From contig NC_134519.1 in NCBI RefSeq assembly GCF_027942865.1, positions 18,361,248 through 18,425,247 of the forward strand: a stretch of 64,000 bases of DNA. Direction: 5' to 3'. Source of the DNA: Odontesthes bonariensis. Lineage: Eukaryota > Chordata > Actinopteri > Atheriniformes > Atherinopsidae. A model generated the notes under the pieces. It searched no databases, had not been told where the DNA came from, and was given only the letters and a program-made list of their open reading frames with translations. Position numbers and translations under genes: made by a program. This document shows, in pieces, positions 50,777 to 62,260 of this stretch (its first letter is position 1; every line of letters begins with the position of its first letter).

Positions 50777-52195
50777 TCAGAACTTGCTGCAGTCATATAC
50801 GAAAGCTCCCGAAGTGCGATAGATGGATTGGCTTGGTGGGAATGACATTTGACAGCTGTTATTCCCATTCACCGGTGAGTTATTCAAGCCAATTCTTTGG
50901 GATTCAAACATCTCTCGGACTGAATGGAAGTTCTGCTGCTGTGCTGGGTAAGTTGCGCCCAGGTGCCCAAGGTCTCCGGCCTGGTTGAGGTACCATGAGG
51001 CCAGCCTCCCTTGGTGGGGATGGTGGCCCTCCTGCCCAGAGTTTAGATTAGCGTGGGTCAAGGAGGATGAGGTGGTTGTGACTGAGTAATCTGGCAAAGT
51101 TTCGTCCACGGTGGTGCTCGGTGCCAAGTGGCTAGATCTGTCCCCAGCGTAAAGGCTCATGGCTTGCATGTTACAATGATAGGTTGCATTGGAGGTAGTG
51201 GAGATGGAGTTTTGGTTACAGGGTGAACTATAGACAGATGTCTGACTTGGGGAATAGTTTAAGGACAAAGAAGGTGCTATACCTGTCCTGCTGGAGGCGG
51301 TGAGGCTGGAGCTGAGCTCGGTGCCTCCCTGTGGAGATCCCCGAAGGGAGGTCATGATGTTGTCTACGCTGAAGCCCTGCGTCGAGGCCTGGCCATGGTG
51401 CTGGTGGTGATCGGAGTTGTCCATGCCGATGGACCTGCTGGAAGGGATGCTGTGAGGGCTCCCGCTGGACATGCTGCTGCTGTCTGGGCTCTCGATTTTG
51501 GGAACGGTGCTTAGGGAGGGAGAGTCGGCCTGCGGCGGCGTGACTGTTCCGTTCTCAGTCTTAATATCCTGGATCCTCACAGGCTGGGGGCCCTGCGCTG
51601 TCTGCTCCTGCTCCCGGCCCTGCTGTCTCGGCGGCACGTCCTTCTGGAGCCGCTCTTCTTTCTCTTTCAGCGCGTCCTTCTTTTTGAAGCGCCGTCTCCT
51701 TCTCAGGAAGCTCCCGTTTTCAAACATGTTGTAAGAGTCCGGGTCCAAGGTCCAGTAGCTGCCCTTACCGGGTTTCTTGTCATCTCGGGGCACCTTGACA
51801 AAACACTCATTCAGAGACAGATTGTGTCTGATGCTGTTCTGCCAGCCCTGCTTGTTGTCTCGGTAAAATGGAAACCTCTCCATGATAAACTGGTAAATCC
51901 CATTTAGGGTCACCTTCTTGTCAGGCGAGTTCTGGATAGCCATAGTGATGAGCGCAATGTAACTATAGGGAGGTTTCACCATATCCTTGGGCTGAGGTTG
52001 GGGGGTGTAAGGTCCATACGCCCGGGCCATGCTGGCAGGGTACTGGTCATGAGCCGCGTGAGAGTACATGTTCATAGGTGCTGGCATCCCCGTGTATCCC
52101 CCGCCGGCTGCGGCCCGGTAGTAGCTCGGGTCGCTGCTGATGTACGGCACGACGCCCAATGAGTTCGGGCTCGAGACGGAGTAGCGAGCCTGCAT
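50777..52195 (-). CDS. foxc1: Forkhead box protein C1
   Basis: Nuclear winged-helix transcription factor. It acts in neural crest, paraxial mesoderm, anterior eye segment and vascular development. A single uninterrupted exon encodes 472 aa, as expected for the intronless FOXC1 gene. The start [18 protein letters not shown] is the conserved N-terminus, with a purine at -3. The forkhead domain spans about residues 72-165, with recognition helix [13 protein letters not shown] at 120-132 and a basic tail [10 protein letters not shown] sumoylation-type site (IKTE, 211-214) and a Ser-rich stretch (225-255) resemble the family's inhibitory region. FSVDNIM (275-281) is an eh1-like Groucho-binding motif. 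The C-terminus ends in the conserved [11 protein letters not shown]. It lacks the long Gly/Ala runs of mammalian FOXC1, hence its shorter length. Synteny with foxf2 and foxq1 excludes foxc2. Whether it is teleost copy a or b is unresolved. Confidence 0.97.
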   Translation of the reverse strand: MQARYSVSSPNSLGVVPYISSDPSYYRAAAGGGYTGMPAPMNMYSHAAHDQYPASMARAYGPYTPQPQPKDMVKPPYSYIALITMAIQNSPDKKVTLNGIYQFIMERFPFYRDNKQGWQNSIRHNLSLNECFVKVPRDDKKPGKGSYWTLDPDSYNMFENGSFLRRRRRFKKKDALKEKEERLQKDVPPRQQGREQEQTAQGPQPVRIQDIKTENGTVTPPQADSPSLSTVPKIESPDSSSMSSGSPHSIPSSRSIGMDNSDHHQHHGQASTQGFSVDNIMTSLRGSPQGGTELSSSLTASSRTGIAPSLSLNYSPSQTSVYSSPCNQNSISTTSNATYHCNMQAMSLYAGDRSSHLAPSTTVDETLPDYSVTTTSSSLTHANLNSGQEGHHPHQGRLASWYLNQAGDLGHLGATYPAQQQNFHSVREMFESQRIGLNNSPVNGNNSCQMSFPPSQSIYRTSGAFVYDCSKF

Positions 52196-52429
52196 GTCTT
52201 GACTTTGATCCGGCGTAAGTAGAAATCCAAAATACGCAGAGAGTGAGCTCCACTTCTCCCTCCTCTGAAGACTGAGGTGCGCAAATCACAGTTCCTCGAT
52301 GCTGACTTAAACAGAAAAAAAGAGAGAAAAGTATTCACCACGATGCAGTTTGCTGTGTTTAAGCTGTCCCCATCCTTGAGCCCATATGAAACGCACAGTG
52401 AAAAAGTTCTGAACTTTGGACATCCGTCA

Positions 52430-52516
52430 CCATATAGGACTTTTGCGCAGTTAAATTCTTTCGTCCTTTTGGCTGCCAGAGAAGCTCCGCCCCTAAAAGC
52501 GCACGGGTCGTCCAAT
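52430..52516 (-). promoter_or_regulatory. foxc1: Candidate foxc1 core promoter
   Basis: Read in the direction of transcription, an inverted CCAAT box (52512-52516), a GC box GGGGCGG (52487-52493) and a TATA-like CCTATATGG (52430-52438) occur in the usual order. They lie 235-320 nt upstream of the foxc1 start codon. Start of transcription would fall near 52400. Motif-based inference; no transcript evidence is available. Confidence 0.4.
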
Positions 52517-52619
52517 GGGAAGTCAGGCCGTGCATAGAGAGCTGAGAGCTGCTGACCACACTCAGGGCTTTCAAAAAAAAAAAAAAAAGTAGAGGAGGTG
52601 TCTGTAACTCCCAACCCAC

Positions 52620-55600
52620 TCCTGCCAAAACCTTCAGACGTGACAGATCAACTCACATGTCGGCAGAGATGGATGCGTATCCCTGCAGGGAAGCACTCTG
52701 CATCCCCTGTTTGATATGTATTAGTTTTTTTGTTTTTTGCTTTTTATTTTTTTTTTTGGAAAACAGCATAAAGAGACTTTCAAAATAAAAAAACAAATAA
52801 AAAAACACTTAAGTAGTAAACATCAAATCATTTCATTAGAAAAAAAAGAATAATTCATGCATATAAACAACCCATTTTGTATTTTCTTCAGTGGACATTT
52901 GTCTTGAGAATAAGAACATTATTTGTCATTTATTGTGTTTCACAAAAATACACAAACACCGGTAAACCAAACCAAACCAAACGTGCGCTTAAACCTCTTC
53001 AAAGTGGAGCTGAAAAACTCAACACCAGCGGCGGGTCAGTGAGAGATCAGAGCAGAGAAGGACCTCGCATCATTTGCAGTTAGCGGTGAAGTGCGATCTC
53101 ATTACAGTGGGAATTAAAGCTTATTTGCGCTAAATGTGAGCAGAGGTGTGAGAGTTTATTCAAGAGGAGCATCTTAAAGACATGCAGGGAACCAAATGGG
53201 GTCAGCATAACACCCAGTTTGCGGACTTAAACAAACAAAACAAAAAAGTTTGTCTGATGCCCATCCAGACGAAACCAACTGATTTATTTTATGCATGTTT
53301 GTTAGTTACACATAAGCCTTTCATTGGTTTTGACATTTAATAATCCGCCGAAGAGTTTCTGAGTTGCTTTTTTTATTGAATCACTTTACCAAATTGTATG
53401 AAAAGAGAGTGAAAGGAGGATGAGGAGGGTAAATCAGGAGTTTTTTCTTTCTTTCATAAACCTATCCTGAAGGTCTTTATGTCGTCCTGCTGTCAAGAGC
53501 GATGGCGCATGAAATTGTTAATGATCATTGTGAGACAGTCCCTATATCGCTGTAATCCTCTACAGATCGTCTTAATTAAATGTCCGTGCAGTGGCCTGCA
53601 GTGCTCCGCCGGTTTCTCCTTACATGGACCGGGGCATGAACTTTTTCCACCGCCCTGGGCTGTTTACACAATTCACGACGGGCCTTTTTCTTAATACCAA
53701 GGTCTGCCCACCCAGTCCTCTTTAACTCTCCATTTTTTCAAGTATTCGCCACCGAGGCGCAGTGAAAAGCACGACTTGGTGTGAAATTAATGCACAAAGC
53801 AACAGGCGCAATATTCATGGATGTTGGCTTTTCTTTTAACACTGAAATTCTAAATAATCAGCTTTATCAATGAAATAAATCTCCTGCTGTCAGGCATCAC
53901 CCCAAATATTGAAAGTGATTTGGTATGAAATTTGACAACAATCAAACCCATCTTATTTTTATATTTTATACTTATTTAAGTCCTTTTTTTTCTTTTTTGC
54001 TGACTTTTCTCTCAAAACCAACGACCGAGACCGCAACATATAACCACACAAAATAGATTCAACTCGTTATTGTTTTAATCGTAATGCCGCTCTATGAGCC
54101 TGATATCAAGTCTGACAGAAGTTTGACAAAATTAACCATTTATCAAATAAAATATTAAACTTGTATGATGGTATTTCAACGCAAAAAGCAAATATTGTGA
54201 CCCAAAATAAAAAAAATAGATTCACATTCCTGACATTGTTCACGTAGTTTTGAAAGAAAAGAGGAGAAAGGAGATTAGAGCCCATTTAAGGTTTACCATC
54301 ATAATCATGAACTTGGCTCTCTCTAGTGGTCAGGAAGAGCATAGTTGTGAATTTTCTCAGAAAAGGCACCTTCTTTTCAAAGTGTTCATATGTGGAACTC
54401 AATTGGATTTAATGTCTTGACCCCAATGAAGTTATCTGCGTTTGGTTGCTTTGGTTGCACGTTTTCAGAGAAATAGCTACATATAGTCCCCGAAACAGAA
54501 TAAATCGTGACTTTAATTATTTTGTTTGTGAAGGGGCCCAAAACCTATGTCACATACTGCAGCAGTGTAAATCCCACATCAAGAGTTATAACTACATGAG
54601 CTACACTGGAATCGATGAGAAGCTTGCAGAGCATTTATTAGTGGTTGCTACCACCTCGTGGCTTACCTCAGTATTACAGCCCTGAACTGATGAGAGGAGA
54701 GAAGCAGGCACTTTCAGACTGCAAAACAATCTGCTTTTCAAAAGCACTGTTCGGAATGCGGAATATGATGAATTAGGCCCAAGCACATATGAAATAAGAG
54801 GCTGTCCTATCAAATAATTCGTGATGCCAAGTTATCACAGCCAGTCAATACAAACGCTTTCTCTGTGGTATCACTGTAAAATTTGCACTCAAATAATCCA
54901 CATAGGTGCATCAGTATGACAAAAATATTTGACTGGCCTTCAGTGAGACAAAATGTTTCATGTGTAGAAATCATCCGTATGTGTGAACAAACAGAATGTG
55001 GGGGATTTAGTTGGGTAAACTTTGCATCCTAAATGAAAACAGGCACTATACATCAAATTATAAGGTGCAAATCTATACCTTTTTTCTTTCTTTTTTGTTT
55101 TTGTTTTCAGTATTTCAATATTACATGATGTGGTAAGAGTGTTTTGGGTGTCTGGCATGGGAGGACCCTCATTTCATCTGTCTATTGTGTGGTCCTTGGT
55201 CTCTTTTCACTTATCTCCAGTCATCCTCCTCCTGAATACAGCAGAACAGTCCAAATCCTCCGGCTACAGTTGTCAAGATTGGAAAATAAATCTGGTTAAA
55301 ATCTGGTTTATTTAACACTGAAGCTAATTTCTCTTTTTTGAGGTGACATGGTTTCACATTCCCATGATTTATAGAGAATTTATATAGTTAACTGTAAACT
55401 AATTTAAATTCTCAGTCCTTAATAATACTTAATAGAATTGCCATCAAAAGGAATACTCACGATAAAGTTTGCTGCATTTTTGTTTTCTTCAATTGTTGTT
55501 TGTTAAATCAGGGTCTTTTTTCAGGCGGCTGGTGACTATTTTAATTACTCTACTATTATATTACTTTTAATTACATTAAAATGAACAGATGAATAATTCT

Positions 55601-57871
55601 ATACGCAGATTACATGTATAAACACTTCATGTTTAACTGACTTTAGGGCCACTGGAAGAGTTTTGGAATACAAAACAGAAAACAAAGCAAAAAAAAAAAA
55701 AAAAAGAACAAATAGACCTTAAGGACAGCTATTCTGCAATCTACAATTTATTTTAGTTCATCAGGAGCAAAATCTGTAATGATGACGGTAAAAAAAATAA
55801 TCACACGGGAAACTAACAGTCAATGAATGACAGCACTCTGACGGACAAATATGTTGCTGACTGACAGAATTAGCATGCCTCGATGTATTTATCTGCCGGT
55901 GTGCTTCGCTGGGTGTGCAGACCTTTTGGCAACGATTCCAACATGAAATCAATCTTCGAATTTCTAAATCGTCATTTAATTTTTTTCAGCCTGAAAAAAA
56001 GTCACACATATCGTACACATAACTAAAAACAAAAAAAAGTACAACATTTACACCAGCAATGTATAGAGTTGCAAATTAGACACAGTTCACTGAGCAGCAT
56101 CTTGAAATTCTGCAGATTTTCCATGTCAGAGCTGTATTAAAGTTAGTTACTCTTTAACGTCAGTGTGCAGCTGGTGTTAATGCTCAACATCAGCTGCAAA
56201 AGAGCACATTTTGGGCCGAGCACAAAATTTCTCATGTAAAAAAAATTGACGGCGGCTAGGAAGGTTCAAATTAGCAGGAGTAGTTGTTGGATGAGGGATG
56301 AACTGTCTTGACACATTTAATTTACAGAAATCAGTGTGAAGGGATTTAATGACAGTTCATCAGCAGTTCTACTGAACTCTGGTTTGCGTAACATTTGAGA
56401 TATTTGCTCTCTTGATACAGTGTAACACATGAAATGTGCTATTTGTACCATATTCATATATTTCGAGTCAATGTGACACTTACTGTGCGGTGTCATAAAC
56501 TTAGATTTGCTAATTATTTGAATAATTTTGCTATTTAATCAAAATCCTCTTCAATGTGCTTTTCAGCACCATGGACAGCAAATGCATTGATAGTGTATCG
56601 ATCAGTGGAACAGACTCACATGACTTCGCTTTCTGGAAAATAGAACGTTTGGATGACAAGACTGCAATAACAATCACGTGAATAGAGATAGTTATACGTA
56701 TCTATTAACGGGGTATATAACTGTAAAGTTTTCATATCTATCAGAAGTGAACTTATACAGCATATTACTTCTTGTATTTGGTAGCTTTAATGCAAGAATG
56801 GCCTCAGATTTACATTGTTAATCGAACAGCTTGTGAGTGAAAGTCTGGTTTAAGTTTAGTTCAGAGGAGGGAGCCCAACTTAGAGGAGTTCAATTCAAAC
56901 CTACAGGTTTGCGTGTTTATGTCTGTAATCTACAGACGTGGACATCCACTTTGACAGAATACACCAATTTGTGTGTATACCATATTCTGACGTGACTAAA
57001 TTACCATCAGGCAAGACTGTAGATAATCAAATCCGAGTTCTGTTTGACCCGTTTAAACTTTTATTCACCACCAGATGGCAGTGCAAGCCAAACCAACACA
57101 GAGGTGGGATGAAGGGTTTGAATCTCAGTGACAGCTTCCATGTGGACTGAGCAGAATGAAGAGATTCAAAGAGGACTAAAGCATTTGCCGTCATTTTTGT
57201 TCGTAATTCAAAACGTGTGATTAGAGTTAAAACAAAACCACATAATGTAGTCATTAATTTTTTAAACTGGAACATCGTACGACAGTTTTCCAGGGAGAAC
57301 ATTGGAGTTGATCCAGTTGAACACCGCTGGAATTACCTGATGATGCTCGCGAAAATGCCAAAGTCGATTTTACATCTAAAAGATACAATGTATTTTTATT
57401 TTATTTATCATACTACTGAGCTGTCACAATTCAGAGAAATTACCAGTCAACCCGACATGCTAGTGTGTCAATTCGTCCACAAACTGCAGTTAGACAAAAA
57501 AAAATCCCATAAATCGGATTTCGTGTCATTTTGTGTCTACGACTCCCCTATTATTTTGTGTGTGTGACAACGAAAAGGAAATAAAACGCGAGAAACGAAG
57601 AGAGATGCAGAGCAAGTTTAAAGTGATATTTGTTTAAGTATGAATAAGAAACAGAAACATTTATTATTTAAGACATCAAACACATCCTTTAGAAAAAAAA
57701 AAATCCCTTGTGATTGACAGTTGTTGCAGAAAGTCAGCAAGGAACTCAAGAAAACTAATTTGAAGTGCATGAGTATCCAGATTAACCTATATTTCCAAAT
57801 GCTGTTCATCAGTGTGCGTTAGATCAGTCAAAATGAGAATATGAAGGGCCACAAGTCCCTACATCAGCAAC
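52620..57871. other. Intergenic region between foxf2 and foxc1
   Basis: About 5 kb with no recognisable coding gene. It is upstream of foxc1 and downstream of foxf2, so it is the likely home of proximal foxc1 control elements. The blocks 53040-53120 and 53560-53830 have mixed composition resembling conserved non-coding DNA. Poly(A) or poly(T) runs occur near 52740-52760 and 55690-55706. The 116-codon plus-strand frame at 57217-57567 has no recognisable domain. Confidence 0.5.
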
Positions 57872-57877
57872 TTTATT
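57872..57877 (-). terminator. foxf2: Candidate foxf2 poly(A) signal
   Basis: AATAAA on the minus strand about 125 nt after the foxf2 stop codon. A second AATAAA at 57660-57665 would give a 3' UTR of about 340 nt. Which is used cannot be told from sequence. Confidence 0.4.
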
Positions 57878-58000
57878 CGGGGATTGATTCTTTACAATGA
57901 ATAAGTTCGTCACTGCCTCACGAGGAAAGAGTTTTATAAAGATAGTAAATGCTCCGGACAGTTGGAATTAAATGGAAAGTGTTGCGTTAGCTCCCTCACG

Positions 58001-58176
58001 TCACATTACGCATGGCTTTACGTCCTGATAGACGCTTTGGTGGTGCGGGTGAAGCTGATGATAATAAGATCCTCCGGTGCTGGGATGGAGAGAAGAGATT
58101 CCATTTAGGTTTAAAACGAACTCCTTCCTGTCACGCACAGGAGCAGCTGAGTGGCTGGTATATCGAGACAATCCCA
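58001..58176 (-). CDS. foxf2: Forkhead box protein F2, coding exon 2 (C-terminus)
   Basis: Terminal coding exon, residues 323-380. It is preceded by a good acceptor, CCTGTTTGTTTACAG, with AG at 58177-58178. It begins with TG, which completes a Val codon with the single G left by exon 1, so the junction reads S-D-I-S-V-G-L-S-R-Y. This is the junction conserved in vertebrate FoxF proteins. The exon ends with the family's C-terminal signature [17 protein letters not shown] ... YQDVKPCVM and a stop codon. In FoxF proteins this tail belongs to the transactivation region. The Met codon 5' of the acceptor (58195) is intronic and is not a start. Confidence 0.93.
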
Positions 58177-59444
58177 CTGTAAACAAACAGGACACAAAGG
58201 GTCATCATCTCATCAGTTGATCTGTAGCTGCATTGTTTTTCAATATTAATCCTCTTTTTTTTTTCTAACCTAAACGGTACACGTTTACATTAGATAAAAT
58301 AATTGCTGCGCCCCCCCCCCCCCCCCCCCCCCCATATCCTTCATAAAGAATGTAAGAATTACAACAAATCTTTTTATACATAGAAAATAATATTTGAAGA
58401 TGCTTTTGTAGCATTTTTTAGCAAGCTTTTTTGTAACATTTGTGAAAATTTGGCAAATCTTTTGATTAATGTAGAGACATTAAACAAGGTCAGCACATTT
58501 ACATTTAGATGAAGTCCAATTACAGTTAATCCACTCCAATCCGGTTAATTGGAGGCAAAGAAAATGTGTTGGTGGAAGAGAATCAACAGAATACTAAAAA
58601 CACTGGCTGTTAACCATTATAAGGTTATGATGTGACCTTTTTAAATCAATTTTGTTATACAATGGTACTGATTTGTTTAATTGCATATTTTAAAAATATG
58701 AACAGTGAAATTTAAGAACAATATCTAAGCAACAATGTAATAACAGTAAGATGTACTTTGCCCCAGCACAGATGCCCAAAAGAACCTGCGTTAGAAAAAT
58801 AAACGTTTAATTTCCGTTCTTAAGAGCTTGTTTGTGTGTTTAATACCACTTTCACTGGTATTTTCTTGTGTTATAATTCATGTGTATATTTCACAGCAAA
58901 CAGACAAAGGAGATCTTTGAGCAGATGCAATAAATTGCAGAAAATTTAAATTCAGCAGCAGGTTTCTTATGGCACAACAAATGTGCATCCTCCATATAAC
59001 ATTTCAAGCAACATTTTGGAAACGTGTTTTGTTTTCTATAGTTCACTTACTTACTGAATATTATTAACTGAATATTAATATAGCTATTAATAATTCAAAT
59101 TATTTTTTGATCTCAGATTCATTTTAATTTAACTTGGCTTGCACAGAGTAGACATTGTTAATATTCTATTGAACCACTCATTTTAGATCGCCCATTTTTC
59201 GGCTCATCCAGTTCAAATTAATCAATGAAATTTAATCACGAGTAACATTTTTATTGTCTATGTTTTGATATATAACCTCTGATCGTCTAAGAAATACGTG
59301 GGCCTATTTTACCCGAAGGGAAGTGACTTCCGTTTTTCGCAGATCAGTGGAGCATTACCAAGACAAATAGGGAAAATAGGGAAAAACCGTGATGCAAATC
59401 GACAAACATAGAGAGCTCTAAGTTGTACTATATTGATGTTCTAC
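58177..59444 (-). other. foxf2: foxf2 intron
   Basis: 1268-bp phase-1 intron bounded by CAG|GTAGAA at the 5' end (donor GT at 59444-59443) and TTTACAG|T at the 3' end. Failure to splice would add only G-R-T-S-I before a stop. It contains a long C-run on the plus strand (58311-58333). The remainder is AT-rich, with no gene inside. Confidence 0.9.
58311..58333 (+). repeat. C23 homopolymer in the foxf2 intron
   Basis: Twenty-three consecutive C on the plus strand, which is G23 in the foxf2 pre-mRNA. The tract could form an RNA G-quadruplex; its length may be unreliable in assembly. Confidence 0.9.
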
Positions 59445-60411
59445 CTGAAATGTCAGACGAATCTCGTGCATTATGGTGCAGATAGCCCTGATCCAGAGAG
59501 TAAGATGACACTCCCGTGTGCACAGTTGAGGAGCTAGGACTGCCTGATGCCAGAGACTGCTGTTTGATGTATGACGATACCCCAGGTGCACTCCAGTGCG
59601 GGGCTGCATTTGCATACGGAGACTGACAGTCCAGGGTTGCTGCCATCGCTGGAGAGGACTGCAGTGGGCTGCTGCTGTTGTCCGGACAAAAGTCTGCGTT
59701 AGAGGCCGCCTGACATGCGGCCATGTAGGATGAACCGGGGCTTGATGACATATGTGGAACGTGATGTCCTCCTCCGAGTCCCTCGAACCCACCTGGAATT
59801 GTATTACCCATCAAGTCCAAGTTGTAGCTGTTATGACATGATAAAGAGCTTGAAGTTGATTGGAAATCAAAGCTCTGCGGCAGCATGGACGCGCCAAACC
59901 CGATACTGTTCATCATCCTGTACATTGGTTTCAAAGCTTGGCATTTCCTGCGGAAACCTCGGGGTCTGCGACGAAAGGAGCCCTCCTCGAACATAAACTC
60001 ACTACCTGGGTCGATGGTCCAGTAGTGTCCTTTGCCAGGCCTACCCAGACCTTTGGGCAGTTTTATAAAGCACTCGTTCAGAGATAGGTTGTGTCTGACG
60101 GAATTTTTCCATCCCTGGTATGTTCCCCTGAAGAAGGGGAATCGGGCCTGCAGGAACTGATATATCTCACTTAGAGTCAGTCTTTTAGTCGGTGAGCTTT
60201 GTATCGCCATCACGATCAGGGCAATGTATGAGTAAGGGGGCTTCTCAGGGCGCCTCAAGCCTGAATTTCCCTTTTTCCCTTTAGCTGCATCGCGAGCGCT
60301 CTCCATCACTGCCTGTGCGCTAAGCGCAGCTGTACTCAAAGCACCGGCAGCTGGACAGGAGCGCATGGACTGAGATGGATCCAAATGTTGCCGGGGACTC
60401 TCGGTCGTCAT
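59445..60411 (-). CDS. foxf2: Forkhead box protein F2, coding exon 1
   Basis: Encodes residues 1-322 plus one base of the split Val codon; joined to exon 2 it gives a 380-aa protein. FoxF2 is a nuclear winged-helix activator of mesenchyme, neural crest and brain pericytes, and a Hedgehog-responsive gene in several tissues. The start MTTES matches the family N-terminus, with A at -3. The forkhead domain spans about residues 55-150, with recognition helix [13 protein letters not shown] at 103-115 and the FoxF-typical [20 protein letters not shown] (144-163). A Ser- and Pro-rich activation region follows, including [12 protein letters not shown] and [16 protein letters not shown]. The N-terminus lacks the long Ala/Ser tracts of mammalian FOXF2. 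Neighbouring foxc1 and foxq1 support foxf2 rather than foxf1, which is linked to foxc2 and foxl1. Confidence 0.95.
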
Positions 60412-61991
60412 GTTTGCGCTTCTTTTCGGATTTCAGCACCGCAGGGTCTCAAAAGTTCACTTTGCATGTATCATTAAGGGTTTCCTATTGCAGCATTTTA
60501 GAAGTTTGTTGTCACCCAGCAAGCCTCTGCAAGGATATAACCGCGACAGCTCAGAAACACCATCCGCTGTTCTTCCTCCCTCTCTCCGTCCATTGCTGGC
60601 AATAATCCCAGAAAAGAGGGAAGATAAAGCTCCTCGACTTTACTTGCACATAACCACCCGGCCAAACACAACTCGACCACCTATCAGTCCTCAAATCTCT
60701 TTCTGCCCTTCCACCCCCCTCCCCCAAATCCCTCCAAGAAATCACCAGGAACTGCTCCCTCCCCATCTGGCCAAGATCCAGACTAGCAGCCGGACGCAGC
60801 GCAGTGGAGTAAGACAAATATCCTCCCACGACTCCCTTTCCTAAACACCCCTGTCCACATTTGACAGCCGATACATGGCACCAATCTGACAAACCGTGAA
60901 GAATAAAATGGAAGAGTTAGACCGAATCACATCACATTTATGTGTAGGCTACTTCAGCAACGATGCCAGCTAGTTGCTTTGGGTCCATGAAAGGGTCCCG
61001 AGACTTGATTTGTTTGGGATCTGCTCGTGGTTAGTGTTCTGACATGAGAGGAAGCATGCTTTTTCCATCAGAGCGTGCCAACATACCACACACAGCGTGC
61101 AAGTGTCAGTTTACCTCACAGAGCCTGGATTACATCCCCGGAGAACTCAATATATCAGAGAACTTTGCGAAAGTCTTGAGGAGCGATGTAGATGGGAAAA
61201 TATAAATAAATAAATAAAATCATCGCTATACGAGGGGGAGATTAATGGCCGTGCCTAAGACACCAAATCGTTTCCCATCGTCAGGACAGTTAAAAGCAAA
61301 ATCTACCAAACAACAAGATCTAGCTCGTAGACCCGTCCAGAACGCAGTGGGAACGTATTTTCAAGTCTCAGGAGGAGAATGAGTCAACTTGGAGGACATC
61401 CCTCACTATTGTGGCATGAAGTTAATTTCGTTCAGGATGCAATATCTGTGTGGACACTATCCTCCGCACGAGTGGTGACAGAGATAGATGTTTGCAGCCC
61501 CAGACAGAAAACATAAATATTGGATGCTTCTATCCTGCAGCAGTGCTGCAACCCAGATATCATTTCTGTGCTTTTTTATTCTTTTTCAGAAAGTGGAAAG
61601 AAAATATTGTTCTTCTTCTTTTTCTTACAATTGTTTCATAATATAATTAGATACAATAAATGATTTCCGTTTACCAAAATCATTAGGCTTCATTATCTCC
61701 AAGCTTGTGAAGTATAACTTGAATTCATGGCCCATAGAAGGCGACTGAGGCCTCTCTAATTCTCCCAGCTGGAGTCACGTGCACAATACTTAACAATTTG
61801 CTGGTGTCACTTATTCGGCTCCACAACACCTATTATGACTTTAATTCAAGTTATGATGCAACAAAAGCAAACACACTGGCCTATCACTAAGAGCTACTTA
61901 TCATTTTATTGCAAAGTTTTTGAAAAATATATGGAGGAAAATCAATAAAAATGCATTTAGACTTGTTTGTTGAACAGATAAAGTTATAGAT
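60412..61991. other. Short intergenic region between foxq1 and foxf2
   Basis: About 1.6 kb that must hold the foxf2 5' UTR and promoter. No separate gene is supported. On the minus strand a TATA-like TTATATCC lies near 60533-60540, and an ATTGG (inverted CCAAT) at 60881-60885. The region 60560-60840 is GC-richer. A run of TAAA units (61200-61220, AATAAATAAATAAAT) offers overlapping forkhead-type sites. Open frames around 60410-60892 on both strands are unsupported and probably UTR or promoter sequence. Confidence 0.5.
60652..60683 (+). promoter_or_regulatory. Pair of GLI-like sites upstream of foxf2
   Basis: AACCACCCG (60652-60660) and GACCACCTA (60675-60683) match the GLI consensus GACCACCCA at 7 and 8 of 9 positions. 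They lie 23 nt apart in the same orientation, about 240-270 nt upstream of the foxf2 start codon. FoxF genes are established Hedgehog targets, so a GLI input here is plausible, but the match is by motif only. Confidence 0.3.
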
Positions 61992-61997
61992 TTATTC
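61992..61997 (-). terminator. foxq1: Candidate foxq1 poly(A) signal
   Basis: AATAAA on the minus strand, about 265 nt past the foxq1 stop codon. A second one lies at 61915-61920. Either would end the foxq1 transcript roughly 1 kb before the foxf2 promoter region. Confidence 0.45.
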
Positions 61998-62260
61998 AGT
62001 AACATTTGCAACACAGTCGTTATTAGAACATTAAATAAACTCTGGAGATGCTTTGGAGGGAAACAAACAGAGGTACAAAAAATAAACACCCTTCCACCAA
62101 AATAATGTAAAACTCAAGTTAGAGTCCCAACATAAACTTAAAGTCGCTTTTGTCCTTTGTGTTTGTTCTGCTTCCTCCTCTGCATCTAGTCAGTGCACAA
62201 TGATGATTTTCATCATCACACAGAAAAGTTAGTTTTTTTCCCCTGCTAATGTATTACTGT

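Noticed and set aside
52072..52614. 180-codon minus-strand frame overlapping the foxc1 start
   Set aside because: Lies in the foxc1 5' UTR and promoter and runs into the foxc1 coding sequence in another frame; it begins with a poly-Phe artefact of a poly(A) run.
59418..59792. 124-codon minus-strand frame inside foxf2 exon 1
   Set aside because: Out-of-frame shadow of the foxf2 coding sequence.
60551..60892. 113-codon minus-strand frame upstream of foxf2
   Set aside because: Located in the probable foxf2 promoter or 5' UTR; no family resemblance, and an opposing frame is also open.
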